Positions 11,266 to 23,489 are shown, counted from the stretch's first letter. The stretch is DNA of 64,000 bases from Deroplatys truncata (GCA_030765065.1 CM060975.1:105172094-105236093), one strand, 5' to 3'. The notes: generated by a model not told the origin, from the letters alone. Translations and numbers: made by a program.

Positions 11266-12154
11266 TACTTTCTCTACTACGTATAGTAAGTAGGGGAAGT
11301 ATTGCATTCCACCCAAAAATTCGATACCGAGATTTCACCGGAAATACATGTTTTGAGAATCACTGAATCCAAAAAAAGCATTTTTGGAAACATGTCCGTG
11401 TGTGTGTCTGTCTGTGTGTCTGTGTGTCTGTGTGTCTGTCTGTGTGTCTGTGTGTCTGTGAACAGCATAACTCAAAAACGAACAGTCGGATAAACACCAA
11501 ACTTGGTATTTAGGTTCAGTATCTTCCAGAGATGCGACACGAAGGTTTTCAAGAAAATCCCCCCACCCCAGACTACCCTTTACATGGAACATTTTTCGAA
11601 AATTTTAATTTTCTCAAAAACGGCTCTAACGATTTTGATTAAAATATCATATGTTTAAGATATTGTCATGACAAATAAAATGTATATCTCGAATTTTCTG
11701 GGAATGTCTCCAAAAATATTCTTCATTGTGAACGACTTTTGCATAACTGGTAAACCATAAGAGATAGACAAAATTTTACTACACAAAAAATGTAGATCGC
11801 GTTAAAATACACAACTTATGTCATATACGTTTCTTTTGTTGAGTGAACCGTTTTCGAGATATTGCTTGTTATTTCCTTAAATTTTCCAATACTTATACTT
11901 TTTCTCAAATTCGTTATTCATTTTTTTTATGTCCTGAACATGCAAAGAGAATGGAATTCGCCACATAGCAACCAGCGTTAAAATATTTGACTATCGCTTA
12001 AAAGCTACCATATTCCCCTTGCATCTACAAGAAAATTACCAATAAGATTGACATCTCGATATCTCGATTAACATGAAGCATATGGAGAATAGGCGTTTGT
12101 AAAATTAGATTGTACAAGAGTAGAGAAAGTCATGTGAGTGTAACACATCAGATT
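11266..12154 (-). repeat. R repeat, near full-length copy
   Basis: Complete reverse-oriented copy from the TTACTTTCTCTACTACG end to the CACATCAGA end. It carries an expanded TGTGTCTG-type tract at 11,396-11,460, where other copies have a short CA run. The flanks each contain TTTATAT directly outside, a possible 7-bp target duplication. Confidence 0.85.
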
Positions 12155-12168
12155 TTTTATATAGAAAT

Positions 12169-12265
12169 GTGTCGAGAACTTAGTGTATGCAGAGAAAAAT
12201 CCTGGCCTTCGTCACATGCGTCAAAGGATAATCGCAGCCTTGGCGAATGCAACTCCCGATATGCT
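12169..12265 (+). pseudogene. Tc1/mariner-superfamily transposase C-terminal fragment
   Basis: The plus strand reads VENLVYAEKNPGLRHMRQRI then IAALANATPDML. This is the C-terminal signature of a common insect DDE transposase group, and the relic at 20.1-20.3 kb ends similarly. It lies directly beside the end of an R copy. Only about 32 codons survive. Confidence 0.65.
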
Positions 12266-12944
12266 GGGGGGGGGGCACTTGGTTAGAGATCAATTATCGT
12301 TTACATAAATTCAGAGTGAAGAATAGGGCACATATAGAATTCATCAAATGCTGTAAAAACTTGAACATTTTCTTTCGTGTGATACGTAAACGTAAGTTGA
12401 ATTTGTTGTTTGTAGTGCATTAACGTGTTTTTATTTGTTTGTTTGTTTACGTCACGACTATAACTGTAGCAACTGAAATAAAAGCGGCGGATGAAGAGCA
12501 AATCTACAACAAAATATGGATATTCACGAGAAAATTGTTGCTTTTAGTGTATTAATGTTTGTATGAAAATCCAGAGTCCAATTGTAAAAACTTTGTCATA
12601 TGTCATAAAGGACTTAAGAAATAAAAATGGCGAAATGAACAGAAAGTCTATAAGACAATAGAGGCGTGGAAGGGAAAAGGCCTTTGGTTCCGTATTTAAC
12701 TTATAATTAATATAGTAACTTAGAAACGAAAACATAGTAGTGGCTTTAAGAGGAGATGTGAGATATGTAAAACACTTTTTTAAACAGTAAAACCATCGCG
12801 ATGTTAAGAAATTACTTCATTTTGTTAATACTGCGCAAGCGCATGGGAAACTGCCAACACAAGCATATTAGTGTAATACGGAGAATAGCTATATTAGAGG
12901 TGACAAATATGCAGTTTCTGATATCATGCAGTTATGGGAACCAA

Positions 12945-12946
<2 letters not shown>
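12266..12946. other. Unassigned sequence
   Basis: Nothing recognised. Confidence 0.4.
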
Positions 12947-13000
<54 letters not shown>

Positions 13001-13012
13001 GCACGCACACAC
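12947..13012. repeat. Compound microsatellite (TC)n(AC)n
   Basis: Uninterrupted TC dinucleotides run straight into AC dinucleotides, with a few GC interruptions at the end. Confidence 0.95.
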
Positions 13013-14179
13013 GCTAACCTTAATCTAGCCTCTGAATAAATTTCGAAACCACAGTCATATGGTTTTACTGCAGCTCGCTACGGCCTGACGGGCTACGCTT
13101 GCCTTATATTCTTTCTATAAGTCATTTCCATCTCGTGATATTTTTGTTCAAATGTTGGCAGCCCTTCAGGATAAACTCCATGCATTACGATAGCTACAAA
13201 GCGCCCATTACTGGCCGAAACCTAAACTAATCAGCGGGATAAAGGCTGCATCCCTTGTATAGAGCAGCAAAAGCAACACTTGGGCTAATACCTAGAAAGA
13301 AAGGAACACCTCTACCCACAGGTTTTACAGTTCATGTATTGGATGTTGGTTGTTTTATTTACGGCAGTTTAGTCGCTATCAATGAAATATGCACGCATAT
13401 AGGCAGTCTTAGATATTCACACAGCGTATTTATTCTTCATTATAAGTTAATTTCTGGCAAATATGGATAGAACGCACGATGCTGGACGAGCCTACAGCAT
13501 AGAATAGTCCGATTGCAAAAGTCGATGGTTATATTCCTGTTCCACTGATTGCCTTGTAAATTAAGCATGATGACCCCTCTTGCTGCTTCATACTCTCGAG
13601 AATTGGACGAGCTACAAAGTACTTGAGCAAGAGCAAAAGAACGCTAGCGTACATAAAATGCTTTTTTTATAGACGAAACTAATATAGTTATTTAGAGGAG
13701 TAGTTACAAAAGTAGAGGCTTAGTAACGAGAGGCTCAAGTTACCACCCGACCGAAAGGAGTGTTCTAAGAGCAGTGAGTTACTAAATCTAATTTGTAACG
13801 TGTTGTCTACAATATTTTATCTACGTTCAGAGTATTTTAGTATAAGCAGTATATTTGTATTTGTATTTATTGTGCTAAGAGATTTAGAATTTGTCTACTG
13901 AAATTTGGTCCTGGCCACTCATTCTGTAGACATCCAGTACTGTATATCTACATTTTACAATTTCCCGTCAATAAATTATCTTGCTCCAGTTTTTCATGTC
14001 CCATTTCCACTTGTTTTACACTTGTCACTCTTTAATTACTTTACCATCAAACATTCACCACAGTTTTCCAATCAAAGTTTCATTGAATTAATGATTTCTC
14101 ACTACCTCTATCCATCGTCTATATTGTAAGTTACACTACCTCTTACTTATCTCTATCCAATGTCCAAAGCCATTTATTT
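13013..14179. other. Unassigned AT-rich sequence
   Basis: No supported gene. The region from about 13,900 may be the 3' noncoding part of the reverse transcriptase relic that follows on the minus strand. Confidence 0.4.
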
Positions 14180-14620
14180 TGCACAAAAACGGCCCAATGC
14201 TCCTAGCGTCTTTGCACATCATTTCGATTATAACTGTATTTCTATCCCCCTTCAACCACTTCTTTTTAATAAATTCTCTTCTCCAATTTTCTTCCTTGGC
14301 ACTTAAATATTATGTGCTCAATGTCTTCATTACCACCACAAATCGGACATTGGTTTTGAGGAATACCTTGTCTTAACCCCCTTAGCCTCCATGCTCCGGT
14401 TCTTACCCATGCAATAGATTCTCTCTCTTCTTTATTTACTATGTCTATATATTTTTCCCTACCCCATGTATTTTTCATTGGCATATAACAAACCAATGAG
14501 CTCTTTTCGACAATCTCACTAAAAATGTTTTGTATCTCTATATCTTCCACTCTTTTCCTTGCCTTTTTCCAAAAGGTTTTTACATTATTTTCTCTCCTTC
14601 TCCACATGAGATTCATTTAT
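14180..14620 (-). pseudogene. Non-LTR reverse transcriptase, zinc-binding C-terminal domain
   Basis: The minus strand has an open stretch of 116 codons with NQCPICGGNEDIEHIIFKC, a C-x2-C ... H ... C zinc-binding signature found after the polymerase domain in non-LTR retrotransposons. Upstream residues (RLRGLRQGIP) also fit that context. After the motif the frame shifts and a related tail appears to continue (KKKWLKGDRNTVIIEM, then INGFG). The polymerase core is absent, so this is a 5'-truncated insertion. It is a different family from the tails at 6, 38, 42.9 and 52.5 kb. Confidence 0.7.
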
Positions 14621-15027
14621 TGTGGAAACGATATGTTTGGAGAAAGAGGAATGTGGGCTTTAAAAAAAAAAAGACACGATAATAAACAAACTTTGTTGTT
14701 ATATTCTGCAATTTTGGATGCTAGTTTCGTATGTGAATTTAAAGTAAAAAATGAGCGAAGAAGGTGATTTTCACTGGTCATCAGGAACAATTTTAAAAGC
14801 AGTCCAAGATGCAGCTATAAGATTTTGTTTTAATGCATATTATTATCAAAGAAAATAAGATATAGATGATCATCATTAAAGTGAAGTTTACGCTTTGTTG
14901 AACCTGTATTTTACGTTTTGATGTCCTGTTTTATTAGAAAGTATAGCTTTTTTTTTGCCTAGTACCACGAACAAAACCATCTCTGATTATTATAGCAGTA
15001 GGTAAACGATAAAAGACAGTTTAATTT
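14621..15027. other. Unassigned AT-rich sequence
   Basis: Nothing recognised. Confidence 0.4.
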
Positions 15028-15675
15028 TTACTTTCTCTACAGCTTACCTATAGTAAGTCGAGGACGTATTGCATTCCACCCAAAAACATTTTTAAAAAAG
15101 GTCCGGTGTGTGCGTGCATTTGTAAACAGCATAACTTAAAAATGAAAAGTCGAATAAATACCAAACTTGGTATTTAAGTTCAGTAACCTCCAAAGATGCA
15201 ACACGTAGATTTTTAAGAAAATCCTCCCACCTCAAACTACCCTTTACATGGAACATGTTTATAAATGTTCAATTTTCTCAAAAAATGACTTCGACGATTT
15301 TGATTAAAATACTACACGTTTAAGATATATTAAGAAAAATAAACTATAAGTTGAATATTGTGGGAATAGCCCGTGAAGCCCTGTTCAATTCTAAATAAGT
15401 TCTGTATAACTTGCAAACCGTAAGAGATACACAAAAACTTACTACACAAAAATATAGATTTCGTTAATACACAGTATTTATGTAAAGTAGTTTTTTGAGG
15501 CTTTGACCATTTTCGAGATATTCTTTATTATTGGTTTGAATTGTCAATTGCTTCATTCTTTGTTAAATACCTCAGTCGCTAGTCATTTGTTTCTAGTGGT
15601 CATGCAAAGAGCATGGAATTTCAAAGCCATCAAACACTAAGCGATCCGCTTTTTAAAAATCTGACTATCGCCTAT
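15028..15675 (-). repeat. R repeat, diverged truncated copy
   Basis: Starts with TTACTTTCTCTAC and keeps the core (ATACCAAACTTGGTATTTAAG ordered as in other copies). It then stops after TGACTATCGCC, lacking roughly the last 150 bp found in complete copies. It belongs to a more diverged subgroup together with those at 32.8, 35.6 and 46.3 kb. Confidence 0.8.
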
Positions 15676-15682
15676 CGGATTG

Positions 15683-15856
15683 ATAACCAGGCAAACCTGC
15701 ATTTTACAGACGATGCGAAATGCAGGTGCTGACACCGCATTCACCAGCCCGCTGATTAAGACTACGGTGGTGCTCGTTAACGTGCTCTAGTAGCGCAATG
15801 CTTAACATGCTAGAAAGTCATGATGGAGGTCAGAAGTTCAAATCACGCCTGCAAAT
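15683..15856 (+). repeat. SINE family C (tRNA-derived), copy 1
   Basis: About 175 bp, closely matching 18,955-19,147. Landmarks are GCATTTTACAGACGATGCG, TAGTAGCGCAATGCTTAAC (A-box-like) and AAGTTCAAATCACG (B-box-like). The tRNA-like part is at the 3' end, the reverse of families A and B. It lies between two R copies. Confidence 0.75.
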
Positions 15857-15866
15857 AGATGAGTTT

Positions 15867-16060
15867 TTACTTTCTCTACTACGTATAGTAAGTAGGGGAA
15901 GTATTGTATTCCACCCAAAATTTCGATACCGAGATTTCACCGGAAATACATGTTTTGAGACCCCCTGAATCCAAAAAAAAGCCTTTTTGGAAACATGCCC
16001 GTGTGTGTGTCTGTGCCTGTGTCTGTGTGTGTCTGTGAACAGCATAACTTGACTATCGCC
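15867..16060 (-). repeat. R repeat, internally deleted copy
   Basis: Has the ACTTTCTCTACTACG end, the conserved core and the TGTGTCTG tract up to AGCATAACTT, then jumps directly to TGACTATCGCC. About 600 bp of the interior is missing. This is the pattern expected of a miniature derivative. Confidence 0.8.
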
Positions 16061-17002
16061 AAGGTACTCTGAAATGGTAAAAAATCACATATTTTGTTTT
16101 AGGCACTAATAAACCCTCTCATTTTTTCAGTTTCAGAAAATATGTACTTTGGGGGGGTAAAAGGTTTTTAAGACATTTAAATATCACTGAAATGCTAGTC
16201 TGCATTCCTTTAAAATTGTCATGCAACGCCCATTTTTAGAACATTTTTGTATATTTCAACAATGAACGACTACATCATGCCCAGCGAGCAGTTCAGCAAT
16301 TAACAAGAGGCCAGGACCAAGAGACCAATCAGAAAAGCTGAAGCACTCCAGGATTATGACCCTAGAATGTACTGAAGTGTGTCAGAATGTTCATGTTCAA
16401 ACTTTAAATTCAGTTTACTCAAAACAACATTTTTGGATACTTATGTACCTTTTTCTCAAAACATAGAGGTAGAGAGCTGAAATTTTCAATGCATGTTCAC
16501 AACACATAGTTTAACTTTCTGAACCACAATCATAATTTTATAACGTATATTAGTGATGTTAAGAAAGCAACAACATTGCAAATTTTCCACATTTTTACTT
16601 TTTTGACTTTGCAAATAATTTTTTTTCAGTTTCTAGTGAACTGATATACTTAACTAAATAACTGAGGTTCAGAAGATAGCTGATTACACTAAGAACAAGC
16701 ATGCCAGAGTGTGATTCTGTATTGGAAGTAATATCAGAGAAAAAGGTACATGAATTCACATGTTTTAAGAGTAAATTTTATTATTTTTCTGCTGAATAAA
16801 ATAATTTTTACGGACTCAACTACATAAGCTATCAATGTAACACTTGAAATAAGTGTCATGATTTATAGAATAATTCATAAAAATTTCAGGAAAAACCATT
16901 GAGAATTTCAAGAGCAGTGGTAATTTAACACACTTAAGGCGTAATTTCCGTGTTTTCAGACTACCTTGTCCCCTTAAATCTACAACAAAATTGTAAAGAC
17001 TG
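16061..17002. other. Unassigned AT-rich sequence
   Basis: No gene or repeat family recognised. Confidence 0.4.
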
Positions 17003-17180
17003 CATTTGTGGTTTGGTGCTTAGTATGCTAGCTCCAAATCCCGAGGTCCCGGTTCGATTTCCGGTTGGAGGATGGGATTTTTTCTTTAGCTGGGTTAATC
17101 CCCATCCTCCCTGAAGTCTAGAATTATAAAAGAGAAGTAAATGTATGTGTGTGAATTTAATGTTTATAAAGAAACAACCG
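17003..17180 (+). repeat. SINE family D copy
   Basis: tRNA-like head GTTTGGTGCTTAGTATGC with B box GGTTCGATTTCCGG, then a body with TTTTCTTTAGCTGGGTTAAT and CCTCCCTGAAGTCTAGAA. The copy at 51,297 has the same order of elements. Confidence 0.6.
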
Positions 17181-17309
17181 AAGTAAACAAACCCAAAGTT
17201 TAGCACAACAGTAAAGCGAGCGAAAATCATTGCCGATGGGTAATTGTTACAAAGGCAAAGCCCCGAACTGACTTTAGATGTTAAAGGCGGTATATAAATG
17301 GAACAAGAA

Positions 17310-18250
17310 AAATCTGATGTGTTACACTCACATGACTTTCTCTACTCTTGTACAGACTATTTTTACAAACGCTTATTCTCCATCTATTTCATATTAATCG
17401 AGATAAACATTTGCAGAAACGATCCTTTGACATGCAAAGAGATATACATTTTACACATAGCGACCGGTTCTAAAAATATTTAACCATCGCTTAAGGCCTA
17501 ATATGTTCCCCTTGTTTTGTATTTGCAAGGGCAATATAAGCACATACATATCTCTTAATAAATGGTTGCTATGTGCAGCACCATTCCCTTTCCCACAGAT
17601 TAATACTCTTTGCATATCCAAGACAAAAAAATGAATAACGAATTTCCATTTAGAAAATAAGTATTGAAAAACTTAAGGGAATAACAAGCAATATCTCGGA
17701 AATGGTACACTCAACAAAAAAAATGTATATGACATAAATTGTGTATTTTAACGCGATCTACATTTTTTATGTAGTAAACTTTTGTGTATCTCTTATGGTT
17801 TACCAGTTATGCAAAAGTCGTTCACAATGAAGATACTTTTGGAGACATTCCCAGAAAATTCAAGATATACATTTTATTTGTCATAAAAATATCTTAAACA
17901 TATGATATTTTAATCAAAATCGTTAGAACCATTTTTGAGAAAATTAAAATTTTCGAAAAATCTTCCATGTAAAGGGTAATCTGGGGTGGGGGGATTTTCT
18001 TGAAAACCTTCGTGTCTCATCCTTGGAAGATACTGAACCTAAATACCAAGTTTGGTGTTTATCCGACTGTTCGTTTCTGAGTTATGCTGTTCACAGACAC
18101 ACACACAGACACACACACGGACATGTTTCCAAAAATGTTTTTTTGGACTCAGGGGGTCTCAAAACATGTATTTCCGGTGAAATCTCGGTATCGAATTTTT
18201 GGGTGGAATACAATACTTCCCCTACTTACTATACGTAGTAGAGAAAGTAA
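17310..18250 (+). repeat. R repeat, full-length copy
   Basis: Complete copy from AATCTGATGTGTTACACTC to TACGTAGTAGAGAAAGTAA, close in sequence to those at 1,098, 39,465 and 47,070. It carries a CA-rich tract at 18,092-18,118. Confidence 0.9.
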
Positions 18251-18269
18251 AAATGTATAACTGCGTAAT

Positions 18270-18363
18270 CAAACTTTATCTCGATTATTAAAGATGTAGA
18301 TAGACGAGTAAGTTTTGTAAGAAGATTGAGTAGAGAAAGTCATGAGAACGAAACACATCAGAA
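18270..18363 (-). repeat. R repeat end fragment
   Basis: Reverse-oriented diverged terminus (TTTATCTCGATTA ... GAGTAGAGAAAGTCATGAG ... AACACATCAG) sitting directly after a full + copy. Confidence 0.6.
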
Positions 18364-18852
18364 TTATGTTAATTGTAAGTATATCCCTGTTAAAATAGTA
18401 CAACAAATCAGTTATGAAACTGCTGATACTAGGCCTTACCATATTCCATAATTGTTTTGTTTGATACACTTCTTTTGCCATATTGAGAAATGTTATTTGT
18501 TTGTTTATTCGGAACGGATTATATATGCATATTCATGTGTGGCAAAAGTAGTGTCATTTGCCTCTAAGCAAATCAAAGGCATTTGTGCTTAGGTTTTCCT
18601 GAAATATTTGCTGAACGACATACTATGTTTTATCTGCTCATAACATTGTATAGAAGAGTGGAGAAATAAGTGCTTTTTAAGCACAAACCTGAGGAACTCT
18701 TCTAAATTAAACCTGAGGGTTGCAGGTGTAACAGAGAGTGCAGATGTTGAAATGACGATCTCCCCGTATACCAACAGGCACCAATAGAAACAATATCTCG
18801 CACACTTCACCCAGAGAAATAAAATGAGCTTGAATTAAGTTCAGCATAGGTT
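18364..18852. other. Unassigned sequence
   Basis: Nothing recognised. Confidence 0.4.

Positions 18853-18890
<38 letters not shown>
18853..18890. repeat. (TG)n microsatellite
   Basis: About 19 uninterrupted TG dinucleotides. Confidence 0.95.
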
Positions 18891-18892
<2 letters not shown>

Positions 18893-18954
18893 CAAGACTG
18901 CATTTTACTTTGTTTTACCACTAAGATACTTTTATATACCGCGTGAGTCTACTC

Positions 18955-19147
18955 ATCCTGCGGATTGGTAACCAAGCAACCCTGCATTTTACAGACGATG
19001 CGAAATGCATGTGCTGACACCGCATTCACTAGCCCGCTGATTAGGACTACGGTGCTGCCCGTTAACGTGCTCTAGTAGCGCAATGCTTAACATGCTAGAA
19101 AGTCATGATGGAGGTCAGAAGTTCAAATCACGCCTGCAAATAGATGT
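18955..19147 (+). repeat. SINE family C, copy 2
   Basis: Near-identical to the copy at 15,683, including the A-box-like and B-box-like words; followed by TTTTTTT, a possible Pol III stop. Confidence 0.75.
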
Positions 19148-19319
19148 TTTTTTAATTCATTTCTGTTCATGTTTCGAGAACATTCTAGCAAATCATAATT
19201 TCTTTCCGAAAGCACTAGAAAGTGGATTTGCCTATAAATACGAAGTTTTAGCCATTCGTGTTCACTCTGGAACAATATGTTAGAATAGAGAGTATCTGGA
19301 AATGCTGTTAGTATACGGG

Positions 19320-20330
19320 GAAGCGTAGCAGAATACAACGGAGACACGTCGTCTATACCAAAAGAGATTTCCGCAGAGAACACTTCCTATAGATCATAAG
19401 TTTTTGCGAGTTTCCAACCACCTTCTGGAATCAGGAACAGTGCACAAGACACCACATCCACGAAGAGATCGCCCTGTCTGTGACCAAGCAACGACGGATC
19501 GTGTGACTGACATGTCATTCAGCATCGACATTGTAATACGAGGGACATGCACAGGCATTTCAAAATTAGCCAATCTTTCGCGTGGAGAATACTACATCAT
19601 GCAAAGTTTCACCCTTATCATCTTCAACTACACAAGGAGCTACCGCAGCCGGACCATGGACGGAGAGTGGTGTTCGCTAGGTGGATCATACGACAAACTG
19701 AACAAGATCCACTTCTTTTTGGCAACTGTGTTATTTAAGAAAGCAGGATTCCACAACACAGGCCACGTAAATCGCCACAACATGCATTACTGGAGACTGT
19801 AAATTGGATGTCTTACAAATCGATCGGGTTTCAACGTTTGGGCTGGTATATTCGGTGATCATCTAATAGACCCGTATTTTTATGATGACCAACACACTGG
19901 GAATCGCTATATCCACTTCCTACAACCCCAGGTGCCTAGTCTACTGGATGAAGTGCCATTATAGAACAGACTAAGTATGTGGTACCAACATGATGGGGCG
20001 CCAGCTCATTCGGCCCGTCGTGTAACGGCTTATCTTGATTCCACCTGAGCGATGGATTGGACGGCATGGACCAATAGGGTGGCCAGTACGCTCACCAGAT
20101 CTAACCGCATTAGATTTCTTATAGGGTTATCTTAAAGATATCGTGTACCAGAAGCTGCCAATGACCCCTCAACAGCTCAGGGAATACATCATCTTAGCTT
20201 GCCGTGACATCACACCGGCCATGTTGCGCCAGGTTAGACTGGCGATGATGGTTAGACTGATATCTTGCATCCGCCGGCATGGTGGCCAGTTTAACACGTA
20301 TTACAACCACATGGAGGAAACGGGTAAATT
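19320..20330 (+). pseudogene. mariner-like (IS630/Tc1 superfamily) DDE transposase relic
   Basis: Successive frames encode recognisable parts in order. There is an N-terminal helix-turn-helix region with RRDRPVCDQATTDRVTD, then FAWRILHHAKFHPYHLQLHK, then FHNTGHVNRHNMHYW (around the first catalytic Asp). Next come VWAGIFGDHLIDPYFYDD, then YQHDGAPAHSARRVTAYLD (second Asp) and IGWPVRSPDLTALDF (third acidic residue). The C-terminal LTPQQLRE-type stretch follows near 20,150. At least four frameshifts or stops break it. The family is common in insects and often carries a DUF4817-type N-terminus. No terminal inverted repeats were located. Confidence 0.75.
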
Positions 20331-20721
20331 GTAAAGGTGCATTTATGTGATGGTCCGCATTATGTCATAGTCACTGTTAAATGCACTACTTTGGGAACCA
20401 GAGAGGTTCAAAACGATCATAATATGGGCTTGCAAACGTTATCTAGTTTGTTTGTAAGTACTGCATTTTGTAAACTCTCAGAACAATTTATTGGCTTTCT
20501 TTTGTATGAAAGAATAGCTTTAAATAGTAAAATATTATTTAATGATGTCTTTTGTTTGTAAGTTATAATTACAATGCTATATGCATTTATTTATGATGTT
20601 CATTAAAGCATATTCTAACAAGTAACAATATTTGAAATTCAAATAATTAAACTAATTAAATGAAACGACACTTCCATGTCAAACTACCAGTTCCCGTTAA
20701 ATTTAGTAAACATAAAAAGTA
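20331..20721. other. Unassigned sequence
   Basis: Possibly noncoding 3' part of the transposase relic just upstream; nothing else seen. Confidence 0.35.
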
Positions 20722-20802
20722 CCTTCAAATGGCAGGATTTGAATCTGGGACCTTCACCGCTGAAGACCAACGCGCGCACCGTTGCCCTACGAGAGCAAGT
20801 CA
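20722..20802 (-). repeat. tRNA-like SINE head
   Basis: On the minus strand AGGGCAACGGTGCGCGCG and B box AGATTCAAATCCTGCC frame a tRNA-like unit. The acceptor stem is imperfect and there is no clear body, so this is unlikely to be a functional tRNA gene. Confidence 0.5.
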
Positions 20803-20969
20803 CTGCACGCATAGCGATGCAAAACAAGTCATTTCGGCCGAAATTACTACACGCGATGCAGTGGACAGTATTTATGGCATAGCCTGTACAACGCCGGAAC
20901 TGCATAACTTCTCAATCCGCAGGCTGAGAAGACTCATCCGGTATATATGGATGTATATTAAAAAAGAAA

Positions 20970-21200
20970 AGCCAGACAAATACCAAACTTCCTATTCGGT
21001 CCAGCGATTTCTAAGGATGCAAGACGAAGACATTCATGAAATTCTCCCTACCTCAAGCTGCCCCTTGCCTACAATAATTTTCCTTAAAATACTATTCTGT
21101 TTGTGGTACTGACATCACGAATATTCTGAATTTATTATGAGCCTGTAAAGTTCCTTTTATTCTCATTGAATTTTCAGTAACCATTAGACAGTCATAAAAC
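20970..21200 (-). repeat. Distant relative of the R repeat core
   Basis: Matches the R core in order but with many differences: ATACCAAACTTCC, TCTAAGGATGCAAGACGAAG, ATGAAATTCTCCCTACCTC and GCCCCTTGCC. It is clearly older than the other copies. Confidence 0.5.
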
Positions 21201-21215
21201 CTTACTACAGAAAAA

Positions 21216-21948
21216 AATCTGATGCGTTACACTCATATGACTTTTCTACTCTTGTACAAACTATTTTTACAAACGTTTATTCTGCACATGCTTCATGTTA
21301 ATCGAGATGTTAATCTTATTGCTAATTTTCTTGTAGCTGCAAGGGGAATTGGTAGGCTTTAAGCGATAGTCAAATATTTTAAGAGCTGGTTGCTATGTGG
21401 AGTCTTCCGTTCTTTGCATTACCAGGACGAAAAAAAAAATGAATAACTAATTCCCATTTGAGAAAAAGTATAAGAATTGGAACATTCAACGGAATAACAA
21501 GCAATATCTCGAAAATGGTTCACTCAACAACAAAAAATTATACGACATAAATTGTGTATTTTAACGCGATCTACATTTTTTGTGTAGTAAAATTTTGTCT
21601 ATTTCTTATAGTTTATCAGTTATGCAAACATCGTTCACAATGTAGAATACTTTTGGAGACATTCCCAGAAAATTCAAGATATAGGATAATCTGGGGTGGG
21701 GGGATTTTCTTGAAAACCTTCGTGTCGCATCTCTGGAAGATACTGAACCTAAATACCAAGTTTGGTGTTTATCCGACTGTTCGTTTCTGAGTTATGCTGT
21801 TACTGACACACACACGGACATGTTTCCAAAAATACTTTTTTTGGATTCAGAAGGCCTCAAAACGTGTATTTCCGGTGAAATCTCGGTATCGAATTTTTCG
21901 GTGGAATGCAATACTTCCCCAACTTACTGTACGTAGTAGAGAAAGTAA
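21216..21948 (+). repeat. R repeat, copy with one internal deletion
   Basis: Both ends are present. About 110 bp between AATTCAAGATATA and GGATAATCTGGGG (junction near 21,682) are missing compared with complete copies. Confidence 0.85.
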
Positions 21949-22042
21949 AAATGAGTTGCCGAATAAATACGCCTGTTGTGGCATTTATCACTTTCGAAAT
22001 GTTTGCTTTGCGGGTAAGTCCATTTATATGCAGCATGTAATA

Positions 22043-23270
22043 TACACTATGTGATCAAAAGTATCCGGACACCCCCAAAAACATACGTTCATCTTAGGTG
22101 CATTGTGCTGCCACCTACTGCCTGGTACTCATTATCCGCGACCTGGTAGTCATTAGACGTGAAACAGCAGAATGGGACGCTCCGTGGAACTCACGGACGT
22201 CGAACGTGGTCAGGTGATTGGATGTCACTTGTGTCAGAAGTCTGTACGCGAGATTTTCACACTCCTAAACATCCCTAGGTCCACTGTTTCTGATGTAATA
22301 GTGAAGTGGAAACGTGAAGGGACATGTACAGCACAAAAGCATACAGACCGACTTCGTCTGTTGACTGACAGAGACCGCCGACATTTGAAGAGGGTCACAA
22401 AGAGTAATGGGCAGACATCTATCCAGACCATCGCACAGGAATTTCAAACTGCATCAGGATCCACTCCAAGTAATGGCAGTTAGGCGTGAGGTGAGAAACC
22501 TTGGATTTCATGGTCGAGCGGCTGCTCATAAGCCACACATCACACAGGAAAATCCAAACGACGCCTCGCTTGGTGTAAGGAGCGTCAACATTACACGATT
22601 GAACAGTGGCAAAACGATGTGTGGAGTGACGAATCACGGTGCACAATGTGGCGATCCGATGGCAGGATGTGGATATGGCGAATGCCCGGTGAACGTCATC
22701 TGTCAGCGTGTGTAGTGCCAACAGTGAAATTCGGAGGTGGTGGTGTTATGGTGTGGTCGTGTTTTTCCTGGAGGGGGCTTGCACCCCTTGTTGTTTTGCG
22801 TAACACGATCACAGCGCAGACCTACATTGATATTTTAAGCACCTTCTTGCTTCCCACTGTTGAAGAGCAATTTGGGAATGGCGATGCATCTTTCAACACG
22901 ATCGAGCACCTGTTCATACTGCACGGGCTGTGGCGGAGTGGTTACACGACAATAACATCCCTGTAATGGACTGGTCTGCACAGAGTCCTGACTTGAATCC
23001 TATAGAACACCTTTGGGATGTTTTGGAACGCCAACTTCGTGCCAGGCCTCACCGACCTACGTCGATACCTCTCCCCAGTTCCGCACTCCGTGAAGAATGG
23101 GCTGCCATTCCCCAAGAAACCTTGAAAGTATGCCTGCGAGAGTGTGCGCTTTCATCAAGGCTAAGGGTGGGCCAACACCATATTGACTTACAGCATTACC
23201 GATGGAGGGCGCCACGAACTTGTACGTCATTTTCAGCCAGGTGTCCGGATAGTTTTGATCACGTAGTGTA
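22043..23270 (+). mobile_element. Tc1-type transposon, full length with TA duplication
   Basis: The ends are inverted repeats: TACACTATGTGATCAAAAGT on the left and, reversed, TACACTACGTGATCAAAACT on the right. Each is followed by ATCCGGACAC (left A-free, right with one difference). TA flanks both sides (22,041-22,042 and 23,271-23,272), as expected of Tc1/mariner insertion. Length is 1,228 bp, within the usual size for the group. It contains one broken transposase gene. Intact ends mean it could still be recognised by a transposase supplied from elsewhere. Confidence 0.92.
22172..23200 (+). pseudogene. Tc1-type transposase, DD34E, frameshifted
   Basis: It begins MGRSVELTDVERGQVIG and continues through a helix-turn-helix DNA-binding region (SVREIFTLLNIPRSTVSDVI). 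It then passes through at least three frame changes. Catalytic elements are still readable: VWSDES-type first Asp near 22,620, [16 protein letters not shown] with the second Asp near 22,893, and SPDLNPIEHLWD with Glu near 23,009. There are 34 residues between the second Asp and the Glu, the DD34E spacing of Tc1. The C-terminal part near 23,120 also looks shortened. Transposase cuts and pastes the element at TA sites; this copy cannot make the full protein. Confidence 0.88.
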
Positions 23271-23377
23271 TACGGTCATACCGTCCCCTTGAACAATTGC
23301 TCATCAGCACAGACGTCTTCTACACATTTAATTGTATTTGTTGAGCTTTATTACTTTTGATTTAAACTTTGAATACT

Positions 23378-23401
23378 TCTCTCTCTCTCTCTCTCTCTCT
23401 C
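23378..23401. repeat. (CT)n microsatellite
   Basis: About 12 CT dinucleotides. Confidence 0.9.
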
Positions 23402-23489
23402 ATGCATATTTCCGCACTTTAATTCATTATTCCAGGCTCTAGGGAGGATAAGAAATAAAATAAATAGAATCAAATAACAAATTCTTCTA

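Noticed and set aside
20660-21112. 150-codon open frame
   Set aside because: It runs through a reverse-oriented tRNA-like head and a relic of the R core; no domain.
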